Shown: positions 46,513-59,286, counted from the first letter of the stretch. The stretch: DNA of 64,000 nucleotides from Marsupella aquatica (GCA_973895155.1 OZ316898.1:6820001-6884000); one strand, 5' to 3'. Numbers and translations: made by a program. Notes: generated by a model not told the origin, from the sequence alone.

Positions 46513-47366
46513 CTAGGAGAATTCGAGGTGAACTGAGACCGCAATATGTGACTCATTTTGGCTCATGTGACTTCATTGTGACTCAACGTGACGTGACCCA
46601 CGCTGTGACCCTTGGAGTTGCAAAAGTTGAGACCAAAAAATGGAAGTCACTATTGATACTGGGCTTTGCAACTTGCTTGATACCCATTTGTGATTGATCT
46701 GTGACTTTATTGTGGAGTCTAGCCTTGTTTCTACGTGACTGCAATATGACTTTAACGAGTCACATGGTAAGTCACATACATGACTTACCCGCATTCAACA
46801 ACGACTAGCTTGCGACCATTTAGTGTCACAAGATAGACCAATGGGGACCCTGGCCCGTGTCACACAACAGAACCATTTGGGACTCTATATACTCATGTTT
46901 ATAACTAATAAGGTTCACAGGCAAGTTGTAACCATGACTAATGAACACAAAAGGACAGTTCATAAGGAGAGAGAGCACTCCACATTTTAATACATAGAAA
47001 CACTGATGTTCTAATTTTAGAAATATAACACATTGAATACAAGAAATGAACATAGCATGAATGACATCCACATGAAACAAAGCATCATATAAGCAGATCC
47101 TACATAAAACATTCATAAAAATTAAACAGAATCATAATCTTGCTAAAAAATGAAGATCATTTGAATTTCAATGGAATAGTTTACAATGTGATCAATGTAA
47201 TTCAGACAAAATAGGACCTCATAACTGATGACTACAGGATGAGATAACTGAAAGCACATGCATGATACTATGAATCTCCAAGAGGACATGATTCTTGTAC
47301 TGCTTCTTGAGATCTAAAATGTACATAACATGACTCACACTACAAACAAATAATGGCATGACATTG
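46513..47366. other. Intergenic sequence
   Basis: A run of GTGAC(T/C)-rich words (46,545-46,780) and AT-rich sequence; no gene. Confidence 0.4.
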
Positions 47367-48757
47367 TTATGGATCCTCTATGAACTTGCTTGGCCATAAT
47401 ACCAAAGAACCTGCAGCATCTCCAAGTGTCTTCTGAGGAGGATCATCATTTGTGTTTGGAATGGGAAGGACAGCTTTAGGTTTCACTAGTAATGTGACTA
47501 ACACTACTGAATAACCTGGGGGAATCCTCTTGCCATGGAATGTTGTAGAACCAACCTGCACTCTGCCAAATCCTACTCGTGTTCCACTCTCATCAACAGC
47601 TAACAAGCCACTTTGTCCCTCAGCATTAGGTGCTTTCCCCACTTCCACCTTAGATCTTTCTGCCAGCACCGTTCTTGGAGGTTTGTATGAAACCTTTGAC
47701 GTGGCTCTGCTCCCACCAGCAGACTTGCTTCGTGTGCGCATGCTTCCTCTCTTCACAGTAGTGAAGCTAGGCTCAGTAGGTTCCTCTGTTAGGACTGTCA
47801 CAGTAGCAGGTTCCTCACCTGGGAGTGTCATACCAACTAACTCTTTGGTTGGATTTATCTCAACAAGAGGCACACCTGTCATTGAGAATGATACATTTTG
47901 CAAATCATTTATCTCTGCAATGGAGTCAAGATCTACATAGCATGAATCTGGCTCAATGGTATCATTGTCATGGTTGCTGACATCCTCATTTGCCCCAACA
48001 TTGATATCATCCACTCCCTTGCCAATGTCATCCTCATCCAAACATGGTTGACTGCCCTCTGTCAAACAAGTTGCATGTACAGACTGCAACTTTGTTGCCT
48101 CTAAATTACAGCGAGTCTTTGCCAGGTTCTCATACTTCTTCTCTGCAGCACCTGTCTTATTCTCTATGGACACAACAACCACAATATATGTTACTGAAAA
48201 TTACACATTCAACAAACAATGTCAATTCAAACTATATGTTTAATAATCATATCCCACACAGTTGTAAAGGCCTTACCTTCAAGCCTAGATGTCGTTGGCA
48301 TGCTAGAAGAGTGCATCGACTTTGCCACCTCAAGTGGTGATGGTGGAACTCCTGCAGAATTGGAATCAATTTTATCTCTCACCGACACAACAGCTTCCAT
48401 TAATGTCTTGAAGATCACATGGAACAAGTCAGTCAATGAATTCAAACGTTCATTGATCTCTGGAAGACATGTTTTGACAGCCTTCAAACGACCACTTATC
48501 TCTGTAAGTGAAGATCCACCTCCCTACATGACACAGGGGTATAGGTTCAATCACTCCATATGAAATGTTGGGCAATATATGCACAATCAATGTTATATAC
48601 AGTGTACACCTGAAATTCAATGCAGGTCATTCAATTACCAATCAGAACTCATATAACTTACATGCTTGGAGGATTCAGATGCACCCTCTTGAGCCCGGGT
48701 GTTCACAATTTCAGCCCTCAACTCTTCTTTTGAAGGGCTTTGCCCCAATTGGGCTTT
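47367..48757 (-). CDS. Unrecognised multi-exon gene, 5' end not found
   Basis: Three exons splice in frame on the minus strand: 48757-48662, 48523-48277 and 48163-47367, giving 379 residues without a start codon. The joints read [15 protein letters not shown] (phase 0) and [18 protein letters not shown] (phase 1), with GT-AG at each. Part 1 is charged ([20 protein letters not shown]). Part 2 is helical and coiled-coil-like ([19 protein letters not shown]). Part 3 is acidic, then basic and Ser/Arg-rich ([16 protein letters not shown]), ending with a hydrophobic [17 protein letters not shown] segment and FIEDP. The layout recalls C-terminal parts of plant transposon proteins (short exons, helical plus acidic region), but no catalytic motif is present. 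It may be a host gene or a domesticated or decayed transposon gene. The frame is intact over all three exons. Confidence 0.5.
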
Positions 48758-50400
48758 CTGCACATGCATGGCAAACACAAGTTATCATTATTATTCAGGG
48801 AACGTACACTAAAAAACAAGAAATTAAAGATGAGTTCGGAAAGCATCTTAGGGTCGGGGACATCACTGCAACACCGGGACTTAGGATATGACTTGTTCTT
48901 AATCTGTTGATAGCATTCGGCAGGCCGGCAACCCATGGCAAAAGGGCACAGCAGCAATAACAATTTGAATCTGACGGATGAAGCTCCAGGCAAATGAGCT
49001 CCAGGCGATTGGGTGCATGATTGAGCAAGCGATTGTAACAGCAGGCACCAGATGATTGAAGGAAGCAACATTCGGCAATGGACCTCGGCAGCTCACAAAT
49101 TTTGCTCAGCAGCGATGTCACCTAGACCCTAAACACGCAATGCATACATCTCCTAGACAACTATACTTGCAGCCACGAGGTGAGTCCGCGTCGATAGGGG
49201 ATTGCAGCCTTACCTGTGCCGATGTAGCACCAAGCCGCCCTAACTGAAGCTGTGTAGCAATCCGCAGCAATCGCTCAATGCAAAACAAGTCCCCGGTTGG
49301 CCTTGCAGCCCGATCATCCACCTTCAACCCTGCCACCAAGCAATGAGCTCTCCGCTATTGCTCACCCTAAACCTTCAACACTCCCGCAAAGTTGTGTCTT
49401 CCCGCAAGATTGGGTGCGTGATTGATTCGGCGATTGTAACAGCAGGCAGCCGCAATCGGTCGCAGGTCATGGATACACAAGCTCCAATGTGCTCCCTTTA
49501 GCTCAAACAATACCAGTTGTCGCTCACCACCAACACTTTCAGCAACAACACATATTTGTTGTAGTCCGCAACTTAAACCTTAGCCATGGGGTGGTCAATC
49601 AAGTTCCGCAATGCCTAAAACACCGACCACCTGACTTACATGAAATGTGCACACAGCTAAGCTCACCTGCAGCTCACGCCAACCACATTGGGACAACTGA
49701 AGTGAATACTGCCATAGCTGAACTCAACTCCTCGCGACTCTTTCGCGCCTCTGTAGACTGCCTTACTCATAGTGCCCAACGCAAAAAAAGGCCCGGTCAA
49801 TGTTGCAGCCACGATGATCCACCTCACGCTAGATAGTTGGCCTTCAAGATCACTCCCCACTTTCTTGCAGCTCCCGGCCCTCCACAACTCCTCGTCCATG
49901 GCAGTGCTGCAAATCAATAAGCTCTTGGTTGTAGCTCCTCAGTTGTCGGTCACAGCTGCAACAACAGAAGCTCGTAACCTTACGATGGAAACCCGAAAAA
50001 AGCACCTTCCCGCTTGCCAAAGAGCGACACTGTCAACACTCAACGAACGACACTTTGACTCAGTTTCTCCGAATAGTTTTGGAAACAATTCGTAGACTGA
50101 GAACGAGGAATAGGGTTGTGGTATGCATTGGACAAGAAGTCAGTGAGTGAGGTAGTCGACTCTCGGCCACAAAGAGCAGAAGACAAATCAGACGAGCATG
50201 AAGACCCCGACAACAATGACATATCCAGACGACGAGCAGGGACTTACGCAATAAAGTCTAGCCTTGATCAAGCACTGCTGCTGCACCTGCCTGCCATCAC
50301 CATCTCTCAAGCGGGAGTGAAGTCCGTAAAGCTCCTCGCACAAAACCCTTCACAAAACCTTCAGGCACGATGAATGTCCCTGGCCGTAAGCACAATGGAC
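48758..50400. other. Possible upstream part of the unrecognised gene, with direct repeats
   Basis: The frame ending [16 protein letters not shown] on the minus strand (about 48,900-48,840) follows a good acceptor and could be another exon. GATTGGGTGC(A/G)TGATTGA followed by CGATTGTAACAGCAGGCA occurs twice (49,008-49,044 and 49,409-49,446). Open frames on both strands in 49,050-50,370 lack motifs. Confidence 0.35.
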
Positions 50401-51434
50401 AAGCTAGTTTTTCCCTAAACCGAGTTCCCGCGCACATTCAACTCAAGTTTGCACTCTGCTGCCGTGTTAAACAAAACCCGCGCACCCTAAACTTGTGTCC
50501 AAAGGCACACTCACGCACATTTAAGTGGAGACACTAGTTCACAAAAGAGACACAAAAGTCTATGATTTGCCTAATTAGTTTTTTTCCTTTGAAACCAAAG
50601 GACTTACGCAATAGTTATATGTGGGGTGAGTGGTTAGTCACAACTTTGAACCACCCCCTTTGGTGAAAATGTGGCCAAATAGTCAGGTATATATGACCCC
50701 ACATTACCATTATGATAAGTACACTTTTTTAGGGTTGGGGTAGTGAAGAGCTGATCATATATATTTAAGTTTGACATTTAAGTTGGACTTATATTGAACA
50801 TGAACCATGCATTGGTTGTCATATATGAAGGGGGCATGGGAAACATGAAGGTTTATGGGGCATGGCAATAAGTAAACCCAACCTAATAGTAATTGGGTGA
50901 TAATTAAGCACGCCTTTGGCACGACCAGAAGACGGCGATAGAAAAATTAGAGATTGACTACAAAAAGCATTAAGTTAGGTTAGCAAGCTTTGACAAATCC
51001 TTTTTGCAGTTGAATGGGGCTGGGGCGCGCTTCATGGTGTCTAAATGGGGGCAGGAATAATGATGGAATACTCAGTAATGGTTTCAAATGGTATGACCTG
51101 ACTATAATAAAATCTATGTTGGATGACATATGGTGTATCCAAAATCATATGTATTGGGTTAGATCCCATACTTTAAGGTTGAAGGGCTCAAATGTTGTGC
51201 TCTCATAAGTTGTACTCTAATGTAGAGTCACTTGTATGACTTCAACCTAATTGCCTTAACTGAGTTATAGTTACAACTTCCCTAAAAGTTGTAAACATGA
51301 CTCCTCAAAACTTCACCAAAACTCAGTCAAGAAGGTGTGACTAACATGACACCAACAACTTTGGAGTTGCTGTTTCATGAAGGTCTCGGACAAGTCACAT
51401 TCTTTGTGGTCTCAGAAAGGGTGGGTTTCTTCTA
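50401..51434. other. Intergenic sequence
   Basis: AT-rich with no recognisable element; the left flank of dispersed repeat A begins near 51,200. Confidence 0.4.
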
Positions 51435-52045
51435 GTGCCTTTGCACTCATTACATGATTGGTCCACATTTATTCTCAGAGGGGATATAAGAGGACAACGC
51501 GGCCAAATGTCTTGACCCTAAGTGGATGGTTGTTGTCCACCTAGGAATCTACAGTTCTTAGGGCTTACAGTTTCCAGATTGGTGTTATTGTATGCATTTA
51601 TGAAGTGTAAGACGTAGAGTAAATAACTTCAGTAGTAAGTTAAGAATGATTCTTGTGCTACCAATGCCCTAGGCCAGGCTACAGCCAAGGCAGCTCTGCT
51701 CAAGGAGGAGACATCTTGTGCTCTTTCCCTTGGGGATCTTTTCTACTAGTTAGCTATGGAGGTCTTTGATGCTCACAACCCTATCTTTGACTGTTTCCTT
51801 TGAGCTTGTGCAGTGTTTTTTGTAGAATAAAGGACTTAACCCCAACCTCAATCCTCATTGGCTTCTTAGTTTGGAGAGCAGACTTTGGTTGTTCTACATT
51901 GAGCCACACATTCTCTATTCTCTGTTTGGCCAAGATAATGAGTTCTAGGGCTTAATATACTCTTTGTGACACTTCTATGCTATTCACTAGGGAGCTCTAC
52001 CAGACTTTTCAGTTGTAGCTGAGCAGGGCTTTAGTTCTTGTGTCA
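51435..52045. repeat. Dispersed repeat A, copy 2
   Basis: Homologous to 40,025-40,640 with the same order of landmarks. Identity looks moderate, with many small indels, so the copies are old. Confidence 0.75.
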
Positions 52046-53170
52046 TTCTTGGGGACTTTTGGGGTTGTTGTGTTGTGGACCCGTCTTTGCAACTATTCTC
52101 TAGCAAAGGAAACTAAGGCATGGAAGTACCATCTCAGGAACTTGGTCGGAAGTCAGACCCAAGAACCTAGAGATGAGCACCTAGTTGGCCCAATCATAAT
52201 ACCTTGAGACATGCCCGCAACAGGCGTAGGGATCTCACCTTGTTGCTAAGTGAAGTCAAGAATTACTTATATATTAGGCACTGCACTGGATTCATTTGTA
52301 GTTACTTGTCTGGACTCAAGAGCTGCAACACACCTATACTCATTGGCCATGGCCAAGGGGGTAGCGGGTAGCGCATGTAGGCCGCATCTGGACCAAGAAA
52401 CCATCGCGCATTGACTCGCATCACAACCACCCCTGGACTGCTTGGCGTCTGAGTACTGGTTAAAGGGACTCTTGGCCGGACCACTAGCCCCGGGCATTTA
52501 AAAGGGGCATAACTTTTGGCCCCAAACTCTGTTACTTTGAGGACTGTGAGACCTAGTTGTGATCAATGTTTTGGCACCAACGTGTATATAAAAGTCATAC
52601 TAACATTTATAAGTCCTCCAATTGAGGCCCCAAAGATGGCAGACCAAAGTCCCGACCAAAGTTGGTCTGAGGGTAGCACATCTCCTGAAACATATATGAG
52701 GGGGTACCCTCGCCTAGCCATCAAAGAGCTTGCAATCAAGTTGTCTATCCCCTTCAAGTAGCTACCTGGGCTAGTGAGCCGGCCACTTGGTGGGAAAGCC
52801 ATAAGTTGGCAAACTAAGTGCAAGCATGGAGAGGTTGGTTGGCTTCCAAAGCTCAAGTCACCCTAAGGGCAGGCCTAAGGGGTGGTGATCTTGCGGGGGG
52901 CTAGCTAGTTATCCTATGCACTAAGACCCATATATAGTCAATAGCTAAGCCTTTGGACCCGTATGTGTGCAGCCCATTGTGAAGCTTGAGACATAGCATA
53001 TAAGGTGAAAGGGATGCTTGGGAAGGGAATGGTGCACAACATGTTGGCTCTTTGGTGTTCTAGGGTTTTTCCATTGTTTTCCTCCTTTATTGGGTTTCTT
53101 GTCTTGTCTCCAGGTCTGGATTGTTTTCCTTCTTTTGCAACATTTCATATAAGTAGCCATGTTGAATTCA
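52046..53170. other. LTR-like sequence with a TATA box
   Basis: GC is intermediate. TATATAAAAG at 52585-52594 is followed by a probable leader. The sequence ATAACTTTTGGCCCCAAACT just upstream is the kind of text common in plant LTRs. No second LTR, primer-binding site or protein motif is found, so a solo-LTR reading is only possible. Confidence 0.25.
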
Positions 53171-53975
53171 TTGAGTAAAGCATCTATTCAAAATAAAATA
53201 GAATGAAAGGTATCAGCATATAATAGTCGTCTAGTGTTGAGCAAAAGACTATACTCCCTACAACATGCACATGTGACCATCCAAGACAAGAGATAGGCCT
53301 TCATCTTCAATGAGACTGTGTCCTCTTGAATACTCAAAAGATTTATTCTACTCTAGGTCCATAGGCCATACCAAGTCTCCCTAGGACAAGAAAGCTCTCC
53401 AATGAAGGGAATAGATCAGTCAAGCCCTAGATTGAGTATATTCGAAATTGACTTTGGGAGACCAACCATGAGTCGAGGACAGAGGGGTATACTCGATTTC
53501 TTTTGCAAGGTCCCGCGCACTAGATTGAAATTCACAGACCTCGACTCTTGTGAAAGGCGTTCTTGTGAGACATTGTCAAGGATGGCAATTCCCAGCCAGG
53601 AATTTAATAGTGGACAACGAGGGCGTGGAAGAGTAGCCATTTGGAGAATACCTAACTGTTGTGCACGAATTAAGGAAGCTGCACCGAGCATGAGCTCAAA
53701 GTTGTAGCCTCTTAAATCTGTAATGCATGGGTCAGGCAACAGTTAACTGATAGGAACTTAGTCGATGTTGTGTCTCGCTCTGTTGCTTCTCTGATGTTGA
53801 AATCCACAATCTAATACTCGGACGGGAATCTCACTGCACCTCTTCCCTTTTATAGTGCCCGTGGTAGTTTAAGTAGAACTCTAGACATTTCTTGCTCGAA
53901 GTTTCTTTGATTTCTCCCTCAGCGAAATTCCTCTTTTGCCCCTATGATGATGGTGGAAGGATTCATTGTCTGTAG
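53171..53975. other. Intergenic sequence
   Basis: Two overlapping open frames around 53,402-53,739 on opposite strands show no motif. The upstream exon expected for the dehydrogenase (a GxxxGIG dinucleotide-binding motif) was searched for and not found. Confidence 0.4.
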
Positions 53976-54148
53976 TAACCACATTTTTTATTGCTCGAGA
54001 TGAGAGTATCGGGATGGCAGCGGTGTATGAACTTCAAGCTCAAGGACTGGTAAATGTGTTGTTCCAAACACTCGATGTTACTGATGCAACCTCGTCCGCG
54101 AAGCTAGCAAGCTGGATTAATGCGCAAGTGCTCTTGTTCCGGTTCTCC
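53976..54148 (+). pseudogene. Short-chain dehydrogenase/reductase fragment
   Basis: The frame reads TTFFIARDESIGMAAVYELQ, then AQGLVNVLFQTLDVTDATSS, then AKLASWINAQ. This matches the second beta-alpha unit of plant SDR proteins of the salutaridine-reductase/carbonyl-reductase type, including the conserved ARDE and LDVTD motifs. A possible acceptor (TAG at 53973-53975) and donor (GTACGT at 54149) bracket it. After WINAQ the expected NNAG region is absent and the reading degenerates. No neighbouring exon for the glycine-rich motif or the catalytic YxxxK is convincing. It is most likely a relic of a broken gene. Confidence 0.55.
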
Positions 54149-55001
54149 GTACGTGCCTTCCATATATGCAATTGGAGCTTGAGGTGCAACACACATACTT
54201 AGCCTCAATTGAACTATGGGAAAACTAGGGATCAATCGGAAATTTTGCGAACCATATGTATGGAAAAGTAAGAGATTCCCACAGCAGGCTTGAACTATGA
54301 GGTCTGCCTGTCTGTACAAAATTATGACATACCGGCAGCTTGATCACGCAATCGAGCGCTCTCTACATGTTTTGTGTTTTGCAAATTTTAGCTTGCTGTA
54401 TAGGACAGAGGCCTGAGCAACGGAGATAATTGACCGGACGGATCAAGTTCCGGCATCGATACAAACGGAGAAGAAGTGTTGGGTTGGAGAATGGCTGGGA
54501 GTAGCTGCTGTTTGGGTCGAGTGATTTCACCAGACGGTCATGTGAGTGCAAGTCGTCTCCGAGAAGAATGTTGGGACTTGATGGCACGGTGGACGATCGG
54601 CGTCCCCGTCGGCATCGGGTATTCAAATTTGTCACGAACTCCGTCATGAGCAAATGTCAGTTTTCATGTCGGGGAAAGTCTTGACAAAAGTTAAGTGCCA
54701 TTTTTTCAGCACTTAACTTTCTAGTTAAGTACGCACGAAACGACCATGCTAACTGCGTGTCGTTAAGACGCTGATAATTCATTTTAAACCTCGGGACGTT
54801 AATTGCACTTCGGGAACCCAGGGGTGGTTATTTTTGTAGTTTAACAAGAAATGCTTAAAACATAACTTTTGATGGGAGCCCACCCTTTAGGTAGGGTCAT
54901 ACAATTAGCTGTTTTGAGTTGACGAGAGACTGAGAGAGACGGGGCTCACAAAAATCCGAACTAAATTAAATACTCTCAGTAATCAGTTCAGCTTTGGTGT
55001 T
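54149..55001. other. Intergenic sequence
   Basis: A palindromic phrase, AAGTTAAGTGC...GCACTTAACTT (about 54,688-54,721), can form a hairpin. No gene. Confidence 0.4.
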
Positions 55002-55130
55002 TGGCACAGTGGTTGGTTGGAAGGGTAGGTTGGAGGTTGTTGGTTCGAAGCTCTTCGGATTGAAGCTCCGTGAGTTTGTGGAGTTTTGCCGTACTAGATC
55101 GTGTGCAGATCATGGCAAGATGTCGACTGA
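55002..55130 (+). mobile_element. tRNA-derived SINE (plus strand)
   Basis: A box TGGCACAGTGG (55002-55012) and B box GGTTCGAAGCT (55042-55052) sit 30 bases apart, the standard spacing for RNA polymerase III internal promoters. No mature tRNA fold is possible because the acceptor stem is missing. The 3' limit is uncertain. Confidence 0.55.
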
Positions 55131-56269
55131 ATTTCATATTTCATTCTGTAATATTAATTACACAAGCGAATGAGACGTACATACGAGACATGATCGACTC
55201 AACAGAGTACTAACAGGACAAAGACTATTAAAGTTGTACCTCAACCTCTCTTCTCTGGATGATCATGTTTAGACTAAGTTTTCAGCTGTTGCTAGGAACA
55301 CCTTGATAGCCTTGAGTTCCGCACAACGGTCAGATGTTCGAAAGATTATAAGAATATATTTACATGAATGTTTGTACACGCGTGTGCCCAGTGCTAAGAA
55401 AATGGAAAGGGTTCAATAGATGGTCTGAATGGCATTGCAACGAAAGTATCACTACATGACGCAACTTCTTGGCCTTCGAAGAGTTTTTCTTGATTGTTCT
55501 CATGATCTTCAATCAAAGCCTTTCGATGTCAGTGACAAAATTCTGATTAGTTCAACGCGCAAAGCTGGGCTCTGAAAGAATCATGATTGGAAACTACATG
55601 ACACACTAATCCCGGGTCTAGTTGAATGCTTTCAATTTCTGTATAAGACATGCAATTGACAGCTTGGTAATCTTGACAAGCTATCAACCAACAACACGCA
55701 GCAGGTATGTCTGTGTTGCACAAATTTTTATTAAAACACTTGATTAGGTGAGCGAATTGCAAACGGATTAGACCAGTCTAGACGAATCAGACCACGACAT
55801 CGTGGTCTCTGCTGGGTGTTACGTCCTGTTCTATACTTGTTGCAGTGTTGCACACTGAAGACGTGCTCGGAGACTACATACCCATGACGTTTCATCAATG
55901 ATGAGTCTAGCACGCATACATTTAGACTTCAAGGTCTAACAACTCTCTCTGTGTCAATAGGATTCTTTGAATTTTGTATAAAAATCTACTGTGAGTCGTT
56001 GAATTATCTGTACGTCCAATGGTATAACATACAGGAGTGTTTTATTGCTGTGTTTACTAAACTGACGTCCAAGTTGTGTGAAATACAGGCGCATCTTGGT
56101 GTATAGAGTCTCATAAGAATCTTACGCGAGAGCATCTCCAACCCATACAATATGGCTTAGAATATTCAAGCTTTAAAATTAGTAACCTGAGTTATTCTTT
56201 CTGTGTTGCACTATAGAGTACTCATACATTCCCTGTCCTTAGAGGGCAGGTAGCTGCTGTTTATTTTAG
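55131..56269. other. Intergenic sequence
   Basis: No supported feature. Confidence 0.4.
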
Positions 56270-56540
56270 GGTGTCTGAACAAATTCCTCTTCCTGACTCA
56301 TATGCTATTTATTTTTGAGTTTTATCAGACTTTTCAGTTTGCTCTGTTATCTAAACAAGTTCGTCTTCCTGACTTGTATATAAAATATGCTATTTCTTCC
56401 TGAGCGACTTTTATCAGGCTTTTCAGTTTACTGATGATTTCAGGGGTGCCTAAACAAATTTCTCTTAGTGACTCTTATGCTTTTGATTCCCGAGTTTTAC
56501 TGAACTTTTCAGGTTGGTCCCCGTAGGGTTTTAGTTCCTT
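56270..56540. repeat. Degenerate tandem repeat, unit about 80-95 bp
   Basis: Three units share (C/T)TAAACAA(G/A)TT(C/T)(C/G)TCTT, TGACT(C/T), and GAGTTTTA(T/C)(C/T)(A/G)GACTTTTCAG. The closing phrase resembles the end of dispersed repeat A near 51,990-52,040. Confidence 0.65.
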
Positions 56541-56902
56541 TGCTACAGGGGACTCTCAGACTTTTTGGCCCTTTGGTACTCTTGGCGTTTGTTCTTTGTG
56601 TTGTCCCCTATCTCTGACCTCTGGGAACCCTGTGTCCTGGTTTGAAGTGTCTCCTGCTTTAAAGCTTTTTGCTCTTTGGCAGTGATATATTATTTAGATC
56701 AGATGTGGAAATGTGACAGTTCAGATCTGAATATTAGAATCCAATGCTGATTAAACAGGATATTCAGGTCCATAAAATTCAGAGACCTGAACAATTGGAT
56801 CTAGTCGAGGATCTAGTGAAAGGAAATGATAAATTATTCAGGTCCACCTGAATAAAAGGTGATGTATTCAGTGAGATCTGGAAAAGTTTCGGGTCCCACA
56901 AA

Positions 56903-57219
56903 ACTGGCCTACAGACTGAGTGACTCGGTGATCAGAACTTTGCTAGGCATCAATCTCTGTCACATGACCATCCATTTCTGAAGGGGTGGCTGAGAGATTG
57001 GATAACTTGGATACTAACATGCATATGCTGTTGATTTTCTGACTGTCAGTTCGTTGGGTTTGTCTGGCCTACAGACTGAGTGACTCGGTGATCAGAAGTT
57101 GCTAGGCATCAATCTCTGTCACATGACCATCCATTTCTGAAGGAGCGGCCTGACAGATTGCATAACTTGGAAACTAATATATGCTGTTGATTTTCTGACT
57201 GTCAGTTCGTTGGGTTTTG
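56903..57219. repeat. Tandem duplication, unit about 158 bp
   Basis: CTGGCCTACAGACTGAGTGA through CTGTCAGTTCGTTGGGTTT occurs at 56,903-57,060 and again at 57,063-57,216, with about ten differences. Confidence 0.9.
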
Positions 57220-57299
57220 GGAAACCTCTAAGGCGTTGAGGACATTCTTTCTCGCATGGACCCTTTGCTGATCACTCACGGAACATAGAAAAAGGAGTA

Positions 57300-58750
57300 A
57301 CAATCACAGGTGGGAACCAAGGTCGGCAGAATTGTCAAGGAAGCCTTGGGAAAATGAATCCCGAGTCAGAATTATCTACTCATCTATGCAAAGTCAACGA
57401 GAATCCAAAGGTTCATCATATATTGCCTATCAGGAAACCAGGTCACGTACTCTTGGTGATCTTGGCGCTCTTGGCTTGTTTGATCTTTCACTGAGCGAGG
57501 ATCACATTTTTTCTATATTCGAGTGGCTATGTGGTTAGTGCCAGTCGAAGGAGGACTTATCGCGGTCCATAGAGCTTCTGGTGGCAAAATCGTGATTCTA
57601 GTGGCCAACCTTGGTTCACTTCCGGTTAGCTTGGTTAAAAGAGTTACATAATAGTCATTAAACTGCTGGTTTGGCATTCGAGTAACTTGACAAAAAGTGT
57701 GGCAATGTAACGAATCTTAATTGTGAAGTACGCCTCCTCAATCGAAGGATGGTCAGCCTCCAAACTTGTGTAAAGATGATGAGTCTCACAGTTCTTTTAT
57801 ATCTGTGAAGGAACGCCGGTCAATCGAAGGATATGGTCAGCCTCCAAACTTGTGTATTGTTGGTGGTGAAGCCTGAATCACCAGAACCCGGTATAGATTC
57901 CTTCAGTCATGGCGATCTTCACTTTTCAGAGATCGCATTTCCCTCCATGATCTCCGATTTGCTGTTAGAATTGTTGCACAATTTACAGACATATTCATCT
58001 TCTGCGTACTGTACCTCGAAGGGGTCTCTTATGCTATGGATTCAAAAGTTATTCGCTCTAACTGATCTCGTACGCTCGGAAAATTAACTGTTAACAGCAG
58101 GCTGGAATGGTCCGTATAAACTTTTCCGCCTTGAGGATCAAGGAATGGAGGATCATCCCCAATTTCTAGAGCTTTCTGACGTGTTTGTTTCCTTCATCCT
58201 ACTATATATTCTGGACGTCAAGAAGCTGATTTCACGTTCAACGCGAAAGTCCGACTAAGCCTTTCTATCGTGAGCTAGACATCGATTTCGACTCTCGAGA
58301 GAATTGCCTGGAATCCTAAGATAAGCTCTTCAGATTGATCTTACACTGGATGAAACGCTGCTGCCGTTGGTCGATTTTTCCAGTACTTTACTCGTCATCG
58401 AAACCAATGATGCATCCTTCACGAGAGAAGTCCGGGAGATGAAAAAACTTCGGGAGTCCTGTCGCAGTGTCGCAATGCGGCTGTTCGTGCAAATCAGAAC
58501 AATCTCGATCCGTGCGCCCAATTGATGTTGCCATGCCATGTGCGTCATCAGGTATTGCAGGTCGGACTGTTCACTGAATCCGTAGGTGACTTGACGTCGC
58601 AGTGCGACAATTAAAGTTAATCAAAATAAGACGAACAGTCTTCACTGGGAAACTTATTTCGAAAGGTTTTCTTTCTGGTCTGTTCTTCTGTAGCGATATA
58701 AAGCAGGAGAACCCACGTGCAATTATTCTTGTTGACATTACAGGGTGACC
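57300..58750 (+). other. Possible decayed gene, F-box-like motif
   Basis: GC is closer to the gene regions. The plus frame 57332-57538 contains LSLSEDHIFSIFEWL, which resembles the start of an F-box (LPxDxxxxIFxxL). Plus frames at 57833-58087 and 58330-58548 are protein-like, but I cannot connect them by splicing. A direct repeat (GGTCAGCCTCCAAACTTGTGT at 57,750 and 57,835) lies between. No firm gene. Confidence 0.2.
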
Positions 58751-58997
58751 CAATTTCGATCATAGACGGAACCCAGGCACATAGTTAAAGCACATAGTTA
58801 CGTACACCGCTCAAATGCTCTCGACACAAATGAAACAAGCCTGTCATTGGATCGCATCGATGGAAGTTATCCACTCTGGGAATAATTTATAAATCATTTG
58901 ACATTACGAAACTCAACTTACTGGAACCATGAATCTTGAGATCGCTTTGGAGAGGTTTTCGCATGTGAGAATTGAATCTTACATCAGCCAAGAGAAA

Positions 58998-59205
58998 TTC
59001 CAATTGGACTCTAGGTTTCTAGAGTGAAGTATCAAAATCTAGGACCCCACCAAATGTATGAAGAGAAGTTACAATAGGGGTCTAGGTTTCTAGAGTGAAA
59101 AGTCTCAAAATGTGGGACCCCACCAAATGTATGAAGAGAAGTTACAATTGGGGTCTAGGTTTTTGGAGTGAAGTCTCAAAATCTAGGACCCTACCAAATG
59201 TACAA
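58998..59205. repeat. Tandem repeat, unit about 75 bp, three copies
   Basis: CTAGGTTTCTAGAGTGAA, GGACCCCACCAAATGTATGA and AGAGAAGTTACAAT, repeated three times, the last copy incomplete. Confidence 0.9.
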
Positions 59206-59286
59206 GAATATGATGAATTCTCGGTTTGAACTTGTCTGACAAATAGGGGCATTGGGGTCCGACATCCGACAGATGTCGCCCCGATC

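Noticed and set aside
47530-47940. 136-codon plus-strand frame
   Set aside because: It is the antisense shadow of the last exon of the minus-strand gene, which has consistent splice sites.
53206-53222. GGTATCAGCA as a retrotransposon primer-binding site
   Set aside because: It only partly matches the initiator-tRNA complement, no LTR border is visible beside it, and a similar word at 13,395 has no LTR either.
57833-58087. YCTSK as the catalytic YxxxK of the SDR fragment at 53,976
   Set aside because: It lies almost 4 kb away, the surrounding residues do not fit the SDR helix, and no NNAG or serine exon lies between.
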